64,000 bases of DNA from an uncultured Clostridia bacterium (GTDB taxonomy: Bacteria > Bacillota > Clostridia > Christensenellales > Pumilibacteraceae). Position 1 is the first letter of the stretch. Each line of letters begins with the position of its first letter. Location of the stretch: positions 1-64,000 of the forward strand of contig CAMSYM010000013.1 in assembly GCA_947066105.1 (NCBI GenBank), read 5' to 3'. A program made the position numbers and the translations under genes. The notes under the pieces are model-generated. The model was not told the DNA's origin and made no database searches. It saw only the letters and a list, made by a program, of their open reading frames with translations. Positions 43,517 through 53,935 of the stretch are shown one piece after another.

Positions 43517-43566
43517 TTTGGTCTCCTTTGATGATTTTCGATATTATATTGTATAAATTAAGAATA

Positions 43567-43595
43567 ATTATAAACCATTAACAATATTATGTCAA
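43567..43595 (-). promoter_or_regulatory. perfect consensus promoter of the 43516-40501 unit
   Basis: TTGACA (43590-43595) and TATAAT (43567-43572) with a 17-bp spacer on the minus strand in AT-rich DNA, giving a leader of about 45 bases. Confidence 0.85.
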
Positions 43596-43699
43596 CCGTA
43601 TTCATATACATTATCACGGTAAAATTTATATCATAAAAATATCTTTGCGGTATTTTGCAGTATTTTGAAGTAATATAAGTTCGCCTGTAAACAATGTAA

Positions 43700-43735
43700 A
43701 AAGAGTACGGTTTTATGTAAAAAACCGTACTCTTT
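43700..43735. terminator. terminator of the second GH3 operon
   Basis: A perfect 15-bp stem (43700-43714 with 43721-43735), with TTTTT on the minus side, 30 bp after the stop at 43766. Confidence 0.85.
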
Positions 43736-43765
43736 AAAATATTCTCATATTAAATGTGCCGAATA

Positions 43766-44431
43766 TCAAGCTTCTATCTTGCCGACATGATCGAGATTTT
43801 CGAGTATAGGTTCCCAAGATATGCCCGTATCGGTGACTATTTTTACGCAGTCTATCGCGGGCGCGCCCGTAGAATGCGTGTACGAATTGATGGTGTTTTC
43901 ACGCACGATCAGTTTTAACGTGTTTTTACCCTTTACGATCTCCGCCTTTTGCGTGACCACCTTATCGGCGAATTTCGGCGCGTCGTCGGACGAGCCCTGC
44001 ACGAGAAGCCCGGTATACGTTATCTCCTTATCGTTGAGTACGATACCGAAGTTTTGCGGCGTGAAAGTGGTGTCGCCCCATTGCGACAGCATACGCACGT
44101 ACAGCGCCGCCGTACCCGCACGCTCGGCGGTGAATTCGAATTCGAGCGTACAGTCGGTCATATGGATATTGTGTATAAAATATCCGTTGCTCACGCCGTC
44201 GGCGTCCGACTGCATGATAAGGTCGTAGCCGCTCGCGCTGCCCGATTGCGCGCCGCCTATCTTGCCCGCTACGGGCGTGTATTCGGCTTCGAGCACGTAC
44301 TGCTTCATGCCTTCGCCCACGACTATGTCGCCGTCGTCGGGCGTTTGCGGCGCGTTGCCGCAGGCGCACAGCGCGAGCGGCAGAGCACAGGTCGCGGCGA
44401 GCGCCGCTACAAGTAATTTTTTGTGTTTCAT
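43766..44431 (-). CDS. CBM6/35-like carbohydrate-binding lipoprotein
   Basis: A 221-residue surface lipoprotein (lipobox LCACG, Cys24). After a short acidic linker comes one beta-sandwich domain (~42-205) with the outline of CBM families 6 and 35: YVLEAEYTPVAGKIGGAQ at the start, FEFTAERAGTAALYVRM strands, KGKNTLKLIVRENT, and the closing PAIDCVKIVTD. It has no catalytic domain, so it probably holds substrate near the GH3 enzymes encoded upstream. The ATG at 44431 overlaps the GH3 stop as ATGA, and AAGGAG precedes it. Last gene of the operon. Confidence 0.8.
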   Translation of the reverse strand: MKHKKLLVAALAATCALPLALCACGNAPQTPDDGDIVVGEGMKQYVLEAEYTPVAGKIGGAQSGSASGYDLIMQSDADGVSNGYFIHNIHMTDCTLEFEFTAERAGTAALYVRMLSQWGDTTFTPQNFGIVLNDKEITYTGLLVQGSSDDAPKFADKVVTQKAEIVKGKNTLKLIVRENTINSYTHSTGAPAIDCVKIVTDTGISWEPILENLDHVGKIEA

Positions 44432-47400
44432 GATATATCTCCTTGAATGTTATTTTCGTTTAAGTTATCGTCGAGCAACGCTTCCGACGGTTTTTTACGG
44501 TCGGGATCGTACGGCAAAAAAGCGAACACGCCTATCGCCGCCGTGCCCAAGCCGAACGCGATACAAACCACTATAACCCATATCTCCCAAACGGGTATGG
44601 CGTAGCCCCACACAACGCCAGCGCCGCGTCCGTTCATGGCGTTGCTGTTGGCGACGGTGTACAGTATGTTTTTAGCCGCGCGGCGCACCGCCGCAAGCCC
44701 CGTCGCCGTCGACACCTTTTTGGGCGCCTTGTCGCCTATGAGATTAAGGTCGCCGCCCGCGCGTATCATTTGGTCGGCGTCCATATACGCGTTGACGTTG
44801 AAGTCGGTTATCACCGTGCCGCAAAACTCCCACTCGTCGCGCAACAGCTCGGTGAGCAAACGGTAGTCGCCGCCCGCCCACACCGTGCCGATGCGGTTGA
44901 AGCTGCTCATGACCGCCGTCGCCTTGCCCGTTTGCACGCACATTTCGAACGGCTTGAAGTACGTTTCGCGCATAGCCTGCTCGTTAGCCCAGGTCAACAG
45001 CCCGTTGCAGGTGTCGCGGTCGGTCTCCTGATCGTTGAGCGCAAAGTGCTTCATAAATGTATACACGCCCTTTTCGCTCGCGCCCGTCACCACCTGCGCC
45101 GCCATCAAGCCCGAAAGACACGCGTCCTCGCTGTAATACTCGAAGTTGCGCCCCGCAAACTGATTACGGTGCAGATTCATCGCGGGCGCGTACCAACCGC
45201 TGTACGGTGTGCCGTCGCCCTTTTCGTCGCCGACGAGCCCTTCGTTGCCCACCATTACACCGAAGTCGTGCGCGAGCGTCTTGTTACGCGTCGCCGCGAG
45301 CACGCACTCGCTCGCATAGTAGCACGTTTTGTAAATGCTGTCCGAGCCCATGAACAGCGCAAACCCCATAGGTCCGTCCGCGTCGATGGTGAGCGGCTTA
45401 TCTATATTCTCGATGTACGCCGAGTGGAAGTTGCCCGACCGCACGAGATCGACGAGCTGAGTCGCCGTCAATTGGTTTAGAAGTTCGTCCCACTTGTGGT
45501 CGTCGTAGTCCAGCCCGAACATGTCGTACAGCTTGAGCGTCGTCTCCTTTTCTGACAGAACGCGCGAGCTCTGCGTCGGCGCGGTATCGGTATACCACGG
45601 CTTATCCGCGCCGTCGTCTGGTATTGCGAGCGCATCCGTGATAAACTTTTCGTCGACCGTGCGGTAAGAAAGCTGTCCCGCGCCCTTGAGCCCGTCGAAA
45701 TTTTTAAAGTTTTCCGCGCGCGACAGGTATTCGGTCACATGCGAGCTTACGTCGTCGAACAGATTTTTGACTTGCTTGCCGCCCTTGGTCGTTTCGTACG
45801 AATATCCGCCGCTCGGCACGGTATAGGTGAATTTGGGCGTGCTTGCGTCCGCCCAGCAATGCGCGTCGCCGCCGATATATATCGTGTACTCGCCGCCGTC
45901 GAGCTCATAGCCCTTAAATCCGTTTTTATTTGCGTCGTCATAGTCGTAGCTTGCCATATCGCGCACGTTTATTTCGAGCGTGACAGATCCTTTGCCCGTC
46001 CTTTTGGCAAGCAACTCCGTCTTGGCGAAGTCGCCGAGCGCGACGTGCGCTTTTTCGATGCCGCCGTCGGTATACGGCGCGGAATAGTACAGGCTTACGC
46101 TTTCCTTGCCGTCGTACTCGCCCATGTTGGAAACGTCCACCGTAAACGACAGCTTGCCGTCCTTGGCGAGCGTCGACCCGCTCGGCGTTTGCGCCGTCAC
46201 GGCATGCTCGAACTTCGTATACGACAGCCCGTGCCCGAACGGATACACCACATTGTTGCCGTACCAATCGCCGCCCGCGGTATGCCCGCGCGTTTCGTAA
46301 TAGCGGTAGCCGAAGTAAATGCCTTCGCGGTATTCGACGAACGCGAGCTTGCGCAGCTTTACGCCGTCACCGTCCTTGGTATAATAACGGTTGCCGTCGG
46401 CGGTCAAATAGTTGCCGAAGTTGTACCACGTAGGATCGAGCTTGAAGTCGCGGGCGTACGTATCGACGAGCCGACCGCTCGGGTCGACGCTGCCGGCAAG
46501 TATCCTGCCCAGCGCGTTGAGCCCGCTCGCGCCCGGCGTGCCTATCCACAACGCTGCTTTGATTTTGGCGTTATATGCGTAGTGCGCGGGATCGTCCAAG
46601 AATCCGAGTTCCAGCGGCGATGCGGAATTTAACACGACTATCACCTTGTCGAAGTTGGCGCACGCCTCTTTGAGCATTTCCGTTTCGTTTTTATCGAGTT
46701 GCAGGTAATGATCGTCGCCGAAACGCGCGCCCGTCACCGTTTTGTCGGCATTGGCAAAGTCGGTATATTTACTGCCCGTCCAGCGCATGGTGCGCGGCAG
46801 ATCGAACCCTTCGCCGCCTATACGCGAGACGACCACTATCGCCGCGTCGGAATATCCCTTATAGCTGTTTTTTACCGCGTCCGAATACGGAAGCGGCGCT
46901 TCGCCGGTGGGAAACCCGCTGAGCGTGACGCCCATATCGGGCGACGCCGGTCTGCCCGAACCCGACGCGTTGCCGCTCAAATACTCGCGCATTACGGGAT
47001 TGGTCTTGAACAACCCGTCCTTTTCGAGCGCGACCGAAAGATCGGTCTTGGCGTTTCCGGACGAGCCCGCGTTGGAACCCGTGCCGCCGAGCACGACGTC
47101 GACGGAGTTCTTGCCGAACACAGTCACATTGCGCTCGTTTTCGGCGAGCGGCAGTATGCCGTCGTCGTTTTTCAAAAGTACGAACCCTTCCTCGCAGATA
47201 TCCTCGTTGAGCGCGTTCGCCGCGGCGTAAACGTCGTCCTTGTTGTCGTAATCGGCGGTAAAGCGCATGTATTTATCGGGATCGCCGCTTTTAAGGACGC
47301 GCCGCTCGCCGCCCATCACCGAATTGACGGTGTTGTAAACGAGCATGTTTTGCGTAAGCACGAGCGCCGCGACAAACACAAACACGAACAACACCGCAAA

Positions 47401-47451
47401 CACTATGAACCACGGCAACGGTATCCTGCGTTTTTTCTTATATTCTTTCAT
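44428..47451 (-). CDS. membrane-anchored GH3 glycosidase with permuted domain order (enzyme 3)
   Basis: A 1007-residue GH3 enzyme with the reversed order: anchor helix (~14-36), alpha/beta domain (~70-390) with acid/base candidate Glu214 in IGGEGFDLPRTM, fibronectin-III-like part (~400-530), then the barrel (~650-930) with GWYAPAMNLHRNQFAG, MKHFALNDQETD and nucleophile Asp883 in VITDFNV. A second helix near the C-terminus (~950-975) precedes a charged tail. The ATG at 47451 is the only good start; its AGGAG site is about 14 bases away, longer than usual. It lies 90 bp downstream of the larger GH3 gene and overlaps the CBM lipoprotein gene. Confidence 0.9.
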   Translation of the reverse strand: MKEYKKKRRIPLPWFIVFAVLFVFVFVAALVLTQNMLVYNTVNSVMGGERRVLKSGDPDKYMRFTADYDNKDDVYAAANALNEDICEEGFVLLKNDDGILPLAENERNVTVFGKNSVDVVLGGTGSNAGSSGNAKTDLSVALEKDGLFKTNPVMREYLSGNASGSGRPASPDMGVTLSGFPTGEAPLPYSDAVKNSYKGYSDAAIVVVSRIGGEGFDLPRTMRWTGSKYTDFANADKTVTGARFGDDHYLQLDKNETEMLKEACANFDKVIVVLNSASPLELGFLDDPAHYAYNAKIKAALWIGTPGASGLNALGRILAGSVDPSGRLVDTYARDFKLDPTWYNFGNYLTADGNRYYTKDGDGVKLRKLAFVEYREGIYFGYRYYETRGHTAGGDWYGNNVVYPFGHGLSYTKFEHAVTAQTPSGSTLAKDGKLSFTVDVSNMGEYDGKESVSLYYSAPYTDGGIEKAHVALGDFAKTELLAKRTGKGSVTLEINVRDMASYDYDDANKNGFKGYELDGGEYTIYIGGDAHCWADASTPKFTYTVPSGGYSYETTKGGKQVKNLFDDVSSHVTEYLSRAENFKNFDGLKGAGQLSYRTVDEKFITDALAIPDDGADKPWYTDTAPTQSSRVLSEKETTLKLYDMFGLDYDDHKWDELLNQLTATQLVDLVRSGNFHSAYIENIDKPLTIDADGPMGFALFMGSDSIYKTCYYASECVLAATRNKTLAHDFGVMVGNEGLVGDEKGDGTPYSGWYAPAMNLHRNQFAGRNFEYYSEDACLSGLMAAQVVTGASEKGVYTFMKHFALNDQETDRDTCNGLLTWANEQAMRETYFKPFEMCVQTGKATAVMSSFNRIGTVWAGGDYRLLTELLRDEWEFCGTVITDFNVNAYMDADQMIRAGGDLNLIGDKAPKKVSTATGLAAVRRAAKNILYTVANSNAMNGRGAGVVWGYAIPVWEIWVIVVCIAFGLGTAAIGVFAFLPYDPDRKKPSEALLDDNLNENNIQGDIS

Positions 47452-47541
47452 TGTCGGGTAAAATTCTCCTCGCTGTCGATTTTTTCGCACGGGCGATGCG
47501 TTATCGCGCCGCCCGTGCATGCTTTACGGCATTGCCGCTAT

Positions 47542-50500
47542 CTACTTTTCGCCCTGCGAAGCGCCGTCATCCGCCTGTTCCGCGCCGACAGTCTGCTTTT
47601 TCTTTTTGCGCATCGATACGAGTACAAGCGCGAGCGCCGCGCCGCCAAACGCCAGACCTATTGCGCCTAACACAATACCTATCGCTCCCATCGTAGCGCC
47701 GCTGTCTGCACCGCCTTTTATCACGGTAGTGAGCCCGCCGCCGTTATCCACGAACATTGTGAGCGTTATATCGTCGGTGAGTTCGCCGTCCGACGCGCGC
47801 ACAGTAAAGGTGTACGCGCCCGACGCTTCGGGCTTGCCCGACAGCGTGCCGTCGCTTGAAAGCTTTATACCGGACGGCAACGACCCGCTTATTATCTCGT
47901 AGCTAATGTCGAATGAGCCTTGCGCGGTACCCACGGAACCCAGATACGCTTCGCCCACCTTGCCATAAGGAAGTTCCGTCGTGCTGTCGAATCTGAGATC
48001 GACGTTGAGCGTGAACTCCGCTTCGACGGGATCCGCATACAGATTGGACGCAACGACGGTGAACGTTTTGGATACGGCTTCGGCGGGGATTCCCGCTATC
48101 ATGCCGTTTTCGGTAAGTTTAAGCCCTTTGGGAAGCTCGCTACCGTCTTTGAGCGCGTATTTGACTTCCCCGCCGCACACCGCATCGGCGACGCTCGCTA
48201 CATAAGTCTTGCCGTACACACCGTTTTGCAAAGTCTTGCCCGCATATGACAAAGCGTGCAAAACCGTTATAGTAAACGTGCAATCTACGTCGCGATACCC
48301 GATCGCGCTTGCAATAACGGTAAAAGCATAATCGCGACACTCTTTTGTGGGAACGCCGGTTATATATCCGTTATCGTTCAATACAAGTCCTTCGGGAAGG
48401 ACCGAACCGTTTGCGAGCGTGTAAGCGATAGGCGGAAAATTGGCAACTTCGTCGGGCGTAGCGTAAGGATCGTAAATGCTTGCTTTCGCAACGCTCGCAT
48501 TGAGCGCCGAACCTATAATGGCGTTAAGCTCCGTTTCGTGCGTGTTGTATACTATTACTCCACCCGCTCCCGTTACCGTTATGGTGAACGTTCGACTCAC
48601 CGTTTCATTGCCTAAGGTCGCGACTATCACGATCGACAAACGCGATTCCGTTTTGGGTTTTCCACTTATAGTTCCATCGGGCGAAAGAGTAAGCCCGCGC
48701 GGCAACATAGATCCTTCCGCCACGAAAAACGTAACGTCGGAAATATTCACGTCGGGATAATACATTGTATTGAGTTCCAAGCAGTCCGCAATGGATTCGT
48801 TGTATTCCACATCCACCATTGCGACAGAAAGCGTCTTAGATTTAAAGTTGCGCATTTTTTTGGGCACGGTCGGAGTTTCGCCCGCGTTTAACGCCATGCT
48901 GTTGGCATGCGTATAAAGTATATCGTGCGCGCAATTACGCAAACAGTTGACCGTGGTCGCGCTGTCCTTGGAGCCGTGAAGAGTGCCGTAACCGAGCGCA
49001 AGACTGCCGCCCGCGCGTATCATGATATCGGCGTTAGACCACGAAGCGAACGTGTCGGTAACAACGTTGCCCCTAAAACCCCATTCGTCGCGAAGCACAT
49101 TGGTGAGCAGCTCGTACGAGCCACCCGCCCAGCGCGGACCGAAGCGATTGAGCGAGCTCATTATGCCCATCGTTTCGCCGACTTTTACGCACAGCTCGAA
49201 CGGCTTGAAGTACACTTCGCGCATTGTCTGCTCGTCCGCCCAAGTTATAAGTCCGCAACGGTTGGTCTCCTGACTGTTGACGGCAAAGTGCTTTACGTAG
49301 CACCACATACCTTTTTCCTGCGCGCCTAAAACTATTTGCGCCGACTGCATGCCCGCAAGCACGCCGTCTTCGGAGAAGTATTCTCCCACGCGTCCGCCGA
49401 ACGGACTGCGGTGGATATTGACTGCGGGAGCATACCATCCCGGCACGCGCGTGCTCGCGTCGCCCGAACCCCAAAGCGACATATTTCCGAGCAACAAGCC
49501 TCTGCGATACGCTAATTCCGTGTTAAACGTCGCCGCTGTAACAATATCGTTGGGCAAATAGACATTAGTTTCCGCCCCCGGAATTAAAACACACACGGGC
49601 GCATCTTCGTTATAAACTTCGGTAATGCCCAGTTCGGGTACGTTTATGCCCGATTTATACGCGCCGCGAAGCGCTATCTCGGTGAGTTGAGCAACAGTCA
49701 ATTGATCGAGAAATTCGTCCCACTTCGGATCTTCGTAATCCAGTCCGAACAGCTCTTGCAGCTTTATGGGCGTGTCGTATTTTACGCCTGTTTTGGGCAT
49801 TACGTCGTTGTACCACGGATCGGTCGGTTTATCTTCGGGATATACCGTGCCGAACGGCGCTTCCGCAACGTCGTTGTACTCCTTTAATCCGTCTATTATC
49901 CACTGCTCGGCAGTCAGTCTGTACGACAGCGTGGGATACGTGCCAGCCCAATCGGCGCGCGTCATATATTTGTCTTTTTCGTCATTTTGGTCGTCTTCGG
50001 GATAACGATCCTCGTGCAAAAGCTGTTCGCTCATCTTATCGAAGCGGTTTTCGACTTTGGTACCGTTGGTCTCGAACTCGTACTTGACGCCGCTCGCAAG
50101 CTCGTACTGCTTTGTAATTACGTTTTGCTCCGCCCAACAGTGAGCGTTTTTGCCGATGTAAATATTGTACTTGCCCGCATCAAGCTCGTAGCCTTTAAAT
50201 CCGTTTTTATTGGCGTCGTTATAGTCGTAACTCGCCATGTCGCGCACGGCAAATTCCAGCACGACCGTTTCGCTCTGTTGCGGTTCGAGCAATTCGGTCT
50301 TGGCGTAAGCGCCCAGCTTGACATGAGCTTTTTCTATACCGCCCATTATATACGGCGCATTGTAATAAAGCTGTACCACGTCCTTGCCGGCAACGTCTCC
50401 CGTGTTTTTTACGGTCACCTTTGCCGTTATTTTGCCGTCGGTATCGAGCGTTTCGTTTATTTCATCCAGCGTCCACTCAAACGACGTGTACGACAACCCG

Positions 50501-51822
50501 TAGCCGAACGGATACACGACGTGCGCATCGTACCAGTTATCCCACGTTTTGCCGTCGAGCGCGTCCTGCTTGGCTTTATCCGCCGCATTTGTCTTGCTGT
50601 AATAATGTATCGCCTCGTTCGCACCATGGGCAAAGCGCGGTAAAACGTCCGTTTCCGTACCCGTCCACTGCGTATCAAGCCCTTCGGTATAGCCGCGCGT
50701 TTCCCAGTAGCGATAGCCAGAATATATGCCTTCCTTGTAATACACGTAGTTGCTGTAATATCCGCCGCCGCCGTTGCCGCCCGTGCCGCGCATGTTTTCG
50801 TTTGCGTACTGATTGCCTTTTGCGTATACCGTAGAACCGTTTTTCTCGTAATCTTCCATAAAGTTGTTGCCGAGATTGTTCCAAGTGGGATCGGCTTTAT
50901 AATCGCGAGCATACGTATCGGGAAGTCGTGCGCTCGGATTGGCTTCGCCGATAAGAATATCGGCAACGCCCAGCCATGCGTCGGCATTGGAAAGATTAGT
51001 CCACAATGCCCCGACTATTTTATCGCTGTACGCGTAGTGATCGGGATCGTCCAAAAAACCGCACTCCATCGGCGCGGGAGAATTGAGTATCACTATGACC
51101 TTATCGAAATGCTCGGCGCAGTATTTTAGCGTCGCGGTTTCGTATGCATCCAACTGTAACTGATGATCGTCGTATGCTCGCGCGCCCGTCACCGGTTGCA
51201 TTTCATCTTCGCCGAAAATCTTGTAGCTACCGTCCACCTGCCCCATAGTGCGCGGAATATCGAATCCTTCGCCGCTCGTACGGTAAAACGTTACAATAGC
51301 CGCATCATTGTATTCTGCTATGGAATCGGTCGGATCGCTGAATTTGGTTATATCGGCTTCGCCCGTAGGCAATCCGCTTACCACCACGCCGTTGCCGGGA
51401 TGTCCGGGAGCGCCGATGCCGGAAACCGAACCCGCATAAAACTGTTGCAATACGGGATTGATCTTGAACCCCGCATTTTTAAGCCCCATTGCCACGCCGC
51501 CGCCGGGCACATTTTTACCGAACAGCGAAATGTTCTTTTCTGTGATAAAAGGTAAAGCTTTGCCCCCCATAGGCATTTCGGCGTTTTTGAGAAGCACCGT
51601 TCCTTCAACAGCGATTTCTCTATTGAATTTTTTGCCTGCCTCCAACACATCGGAACGCGTGTCATAATCCGAAAGGAAGTAGTTGCCGCCTATTATCTCG
51701 TGTTCTGCCGCTCTGGCGGGGACGTGAGCGATCGCGGGCGTGAGCGACATCGTTACGGCGGCAAACGCCGATAATATCATACCGCCGTAAAGCGATTTTT
51801 TAACTGTTTTTTTGATATTCAT
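47542..51822 (-). CDS. giant GH3 glycosidase with four Ig-like modules (enzyme 2)
   Basis: A 1426-residue exported enzyme. Signal peptide (~10-35); reversed GH3 core with the alpha/beta domain first (~60-430, acid/base candidate Glu185 in TSGEGFDIPRTM), fibronectin-III-like region (~440-560), and a barrel (~680-1000) with WYAPAVNIHRSPFGG, YVKHFAVNSQETNRCG and nucleophile Asp923 in VVTDTF. About four He_PIG-type Ig modules follow (~1010-1370), each with a DGTISGKP- or NGYITGVP-like turn, then a C-terminal membrane helix (~1390-1415) and a Lys-rich end. The Ig modules probably act as spacers or adhesion parts. The ATG at 51822 shares TAATG with the upstream gene's stop. Confidence 0.9.
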   Translation of the reverse strand: MNIKKTVKKSLYGGMILSAFAAVTMSLTPAIAHVPARAAEHEIIGGNYFLSDYDTRSDVLEAGKKFNREIAVEGTVLLKNAEMPMGGKALPFITEKNISLFGKNVPGGGVAMGLKNAGFKINPVLQQFYAGSVSGIGAPGHPGNGVVVSGLPTGEADITKFSDPTDSIAEYNDAAIVTFYRTSGEGFDIPRTMGQVDGSYKIFGEDEMQPVTGARAYDDHQLQLDAYETATLKYCAEHFDKVIVILNSPAPMECGFLDDPDHYAYSDKIVGALWTNLSNADAWLGVADILIGEANPSARLPDTYARDYKADPTWNNLGNNFMEDYEKNGSTVYAKGNQYANENMRGTGGNGGGGYYSNYVYYKEGIYSGYRYWETRGYTEGLDTQWTGTETDVLPRFAHGANEAIHYYSKTNAADKAKQDALDGKTWDNWYDAHVVYPFGYGLSYTSFEWTLDEINETLDTDGKITAKVTVKNTGDVAGKDVVQLYYNAPYIMGGIEKAHVKLGAYAKTELLEPQQSETVVLEFAVRDMASYDYNDANKNGFKGYELDAGKYNIYIGKNAHCWAEQNVITKQYELASGVKYEFETNGTKVENRFDKMSEQLLHEDRYPEDDQNDEKDKYMTRADWAGTYPTLSYRLTAEQWIIDGLKEYNDVAEAPFGTVYPEDKPTDPWYNDVMPKTGVKYDTPIKLQELFGLDYEDPKWDEFLDQLTVAQLTEIALRGAYKSGINVPELGITEVYNEDAPVCVLIPGAETNVYLPNDIVTAATFNTELAYRRGLLLGNMSLWGSGDASTRVPGWYAPAVNIHRSPFGGRVGEYFSEDGVLAGMQSAQIVLGAQEKGMWCYVKHFAVNSQETNRCGLITWADEQTMREVYFKPFELCVKVGETMGIMSSLNRFGPRWAGGSYELLTNVLRDEWGFRGNVVTDTFASWSNADIMIRAGGSLALGYGTLHGSKDSATTVNCLRNCAHDILYTHANSMALNAGETPTVPKKMRNFKSKTLSVAMVDVEYNESIADCLELNTMYYPDVNISDVTFFVAEGSMLPRGLTLSPDGTISGKPKTESRLSIVIVATLGNETVSRTFTITVTGAGGVIVYNTHETELNAIIGSALNASVAKASIYDPYATPDEVANFPPIAYTLANGSVLPEGLVLNDNGYITGVPTKECRDYAFTVIASAIGYRDVDCTFTITVLHALSYAGKTLQNGVYGKTYVASVADAVCGGEVKYALKDGSELPKGLKLTENGMIAGIPAEAVSKTFTVVASNLYADPVEAEFTLNVDLRFDSTTELPYGKVGEAYLGSVGTAQGSFDISYEIISGSLPSGIKLSSDGTLSGKPEASGAYTFTVRASDGELTDDITLTMFVDNGGGLTTVIKGGADSGATMGAIGIVLGAIGLAFGGAALALVLVSMRKKKKQTVGAEQADDGASQGEK

Positions 51823-53888
51823 TATGCATTCACCCCCGTATTTTTAGGCTCCGTAAAATCTCCGTCAAAACCGATCCCGTTATTGTACGTCATAATAATA
51901 CTGTAATTGTTTGCATAGTACGGCGCAACAACTTCGGGCTTTGTTTTATCGGGCGTAGAATACCCGTTCATCATAAAGAACAGTTGATATACTTCCTTTT
52001 CTCCGTCGATCGGTTTTGAACGCGGCACGCGAAGCGCGATAAGCTCCGTTTGACCGTGGTTACTTACCGTGCAGTCCGCAAAAGCCACGCCATCGTTGAA
52101 TTGGAAGTTACCGTCGGTATCGAATTCGGGTTCGTTGTTTGCTCCGCCATCCACGCATTTATACGGCACGCCGAAGTCCTTTTTCAGTGCGAACGTGTAT
52201 GTGTATGAATGATCGGACCCCGCTTGATTGACCAAACGAATATAAACGGTCATGTACGGATCTTCGGGATCGTATTCGGGAAGATTATCGAATTCACACG
52301 AAAATACGAAAACGCCCGACGGTCTGTAATGCTCATAATTTGCCGCATATATCCAACTACCGTTAAGACGACCGTCCGAATCATGTCCTTTTATCGACGG
52401 ACCGGAGCTACTTGCGTCTCCGTATTGCGCCCAGAACTGATTGCCGACAAAAGTGGGAAACACCGTTCCCGCAACGGTACCGAGAGTCTTATCGCCTTTC
52501 GGATAAGCGTCGGCGCAACCTACCGCTATATCGAGCGGTATATCGTTACCGCTACCGACATATTCACGCACAGAAAAGCCCCACCAAGGATTTCCCGAAA
52601 AGCCCAAAATCGCCACAAAAGTTTTTGTGATCACTTGTCCCGCCGGCACCGTTACCCAGCCCGAAGTAGCGATATTGGTCAAATACGATGCATATAGCTC
52701 CACCGTTACGGGTCTATCGCCGCGATTGCGGAATATGGCGCGTATCGCTTGCGACGGATGATCTACCGTATTTAATACCGATCCGCATATACATTCGTTA
52801 TATCCATCCATTTTGCCGGTATTGCCGGGGATTTTGAACGTATAACCCGAAAAGCCTTCAAACACGGGGTCGGCGTTAGATAATGTGCCGTCGATAGGCG
52901 TTGTCTGCCATATATTTATTTTTTCGGCATTCAACAATTTTTTGGTGGTAATATCCGAATAGTTCGCCCAATATGTAGTCGTTTCGTCGGGCATACCGAA
53001 TCCGGTCACTTTCATTTCGGCATCGATCCTGTTGTTTACGGTATTTTGATCCCAACCGACGAACATTCTGTTAGACGACGGTTTGACCGCACTGAAAGTA
53101 AGCGGCGTATTATACGCGTATTTGTATTCGGTTATAGCCGTTTCGTCGGATGCCGAGCCGTCGTAACCCGTGACTACGCCTTGTTGTACAGACGCAGAAC
53201 CGTCGGATGTAACTTTGCCGCCTACAAGACGCAGAGTATACAAAGTATCTTTAAATGCCGCCTTTATCGTAACGTCGCCCGCCGGCATTTTAAACATATT
53301 ACCGTTTACCCAAGTAACGGGCGTTTGACTATCGGTAAATATCCATTCGGAAAAATCCTTATGTTCGGGACGCACCGCCGTAAGCGTGACTATATCTCCG
53401 ACCGTAGCCGTAGTAACGTTAGCCCTGCCGTCAACGACGGTCACCGTGTATTTACCGTGTACCCCGCTTTCTACGGAAAGCAAGATCTTACTCGATTCCG
53501 AACCGTATTTTGCGGTGATGACCGTATCGCCCGCATCGCAAAGCGTTACTTTACCGTCGTTTTCCACTGTCGCAACGCTCTTGTTCGAGCTGTCGAAAGT
53601 AAGCTTGCCCTGCGCACCGTCGTCTTTCTTGACGACGGCGTCGAGTTCGATAGAGCCGAACGACAGATCGACCGACAGCATTCCGTCCACCGTTTTATCA
53701 TTGTAAGTTATCGCTACCGAATGCACCTTGGGCGTGCTTTCGGGCGGCGTCAACGACGGCAACGGCGTTTCCACCGTTCGGTCGGGCGCGGCGCAGCCCG
53801 TTAAAAATGCCGCCGCAAAGCACAACGCCGTCGCTATGACCGCGACCAGCGCCCGTGCCTTCGACGGTAACTTTGTCCTGTTCATCAT
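51822..53888 (-). CDS. Ig-like surface lipoprotein heading the second GH3 operon
   Basis: A 688-residue surface lipoprotein (lipobox LTGC, Cys32). After a Pro/Thr-rich linker come a BIG_2-type Ig domain (~52-140, GKLTFDSSNKSVATVENDGKVTL in outline) and InlB-B-like repeats (~145-320, FSEWIFTD..MPAGDVTIKAAF). The C-terminal half (~330-688) is beta-rich and looks like a sugar-binding or sandwich domain, but I cannot name it. CGGAGGAAG precedes the ATG at 53888. The promoter contains a LytTR-type direct repeat. It overlaps the giant GH3 gene by one base and probably binds the substrate or the cell wall. Confidence 0.8.
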   Translation of the reverse strand: MMNRTKLPSKARALVAVIATALCFAAAFLTGCAAPDRTVETPLPSLTPPESTPKVHSVAITYNDKTVDGMLSVDLSFGSIELDAVVKKDDGAQGKLTFDSSNKSVATVENDGKVTLCDAGDTVITAKYGSESSKILLSVESGVHGKYTVTVVDGRANVTTATVGDIVTLTAVRPEHKDFSEWIFTDSQTPVTWVNGNMFKMPAGDVTIKAAFKDTLYTLRLVGGKVTSDGSASVQQGVVTGYDGSASDETAITEYKYAYNTPLTFSAVKPSSNRMFVGWDQNTVNNRIDAEMKVTGFGMPDETTTYWANYSDITTKKLLNAEKINIWQTTPIDGTLSNADPVFEGFSGYTFKIPGNTGKMDGYNECICGSVLNTVDHPSQAIRAIFRNRGDRPVTVELYASYLTNIATSGWVTVPAGQVITKTFVAILGFSGNPWWGFSVREYVGSGNDIPLDIAVGCADAYPKGDKTLGTVAGTVFPTFVGNQFWAQYGDASSSGPSIKGHDSDGRLNGSWIYAANYEHYRPSGVFVFSCEFDNLPEYDPEDPYMTVYIRLVNQAGSDHSYTYTFALKKDFGVPYKCVDGGANNEPEFDTDGNFQFNDGVAFADCTVSNHGQTELIALRVPRSKPIDGEKEVYQLFFMMNGYSTPDKTKPEVVAPYYANNYSIIMTYNNGIGFDGDFTEPKNTGVNA

Positions 53889-53908
53889 ACTTCCTCCGAA
53901 ATGAGATT

Positions 53909-53925
53909 ACGCAAGTCTTTTGCGT
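53909..53925. promoter_or_regulatory. inverted repeat in the leader of the GH3 operon
   Basis: ACGCAA-N5-TTGCGT, a perfect 6-bp inverted repeat 10-20 bp before the ribosome site of the gene at 53888. It may be an operator or a small RNA hairpin. Confidence 0.35.
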
Positions 53926-53935
53926 TACCGTCAGT

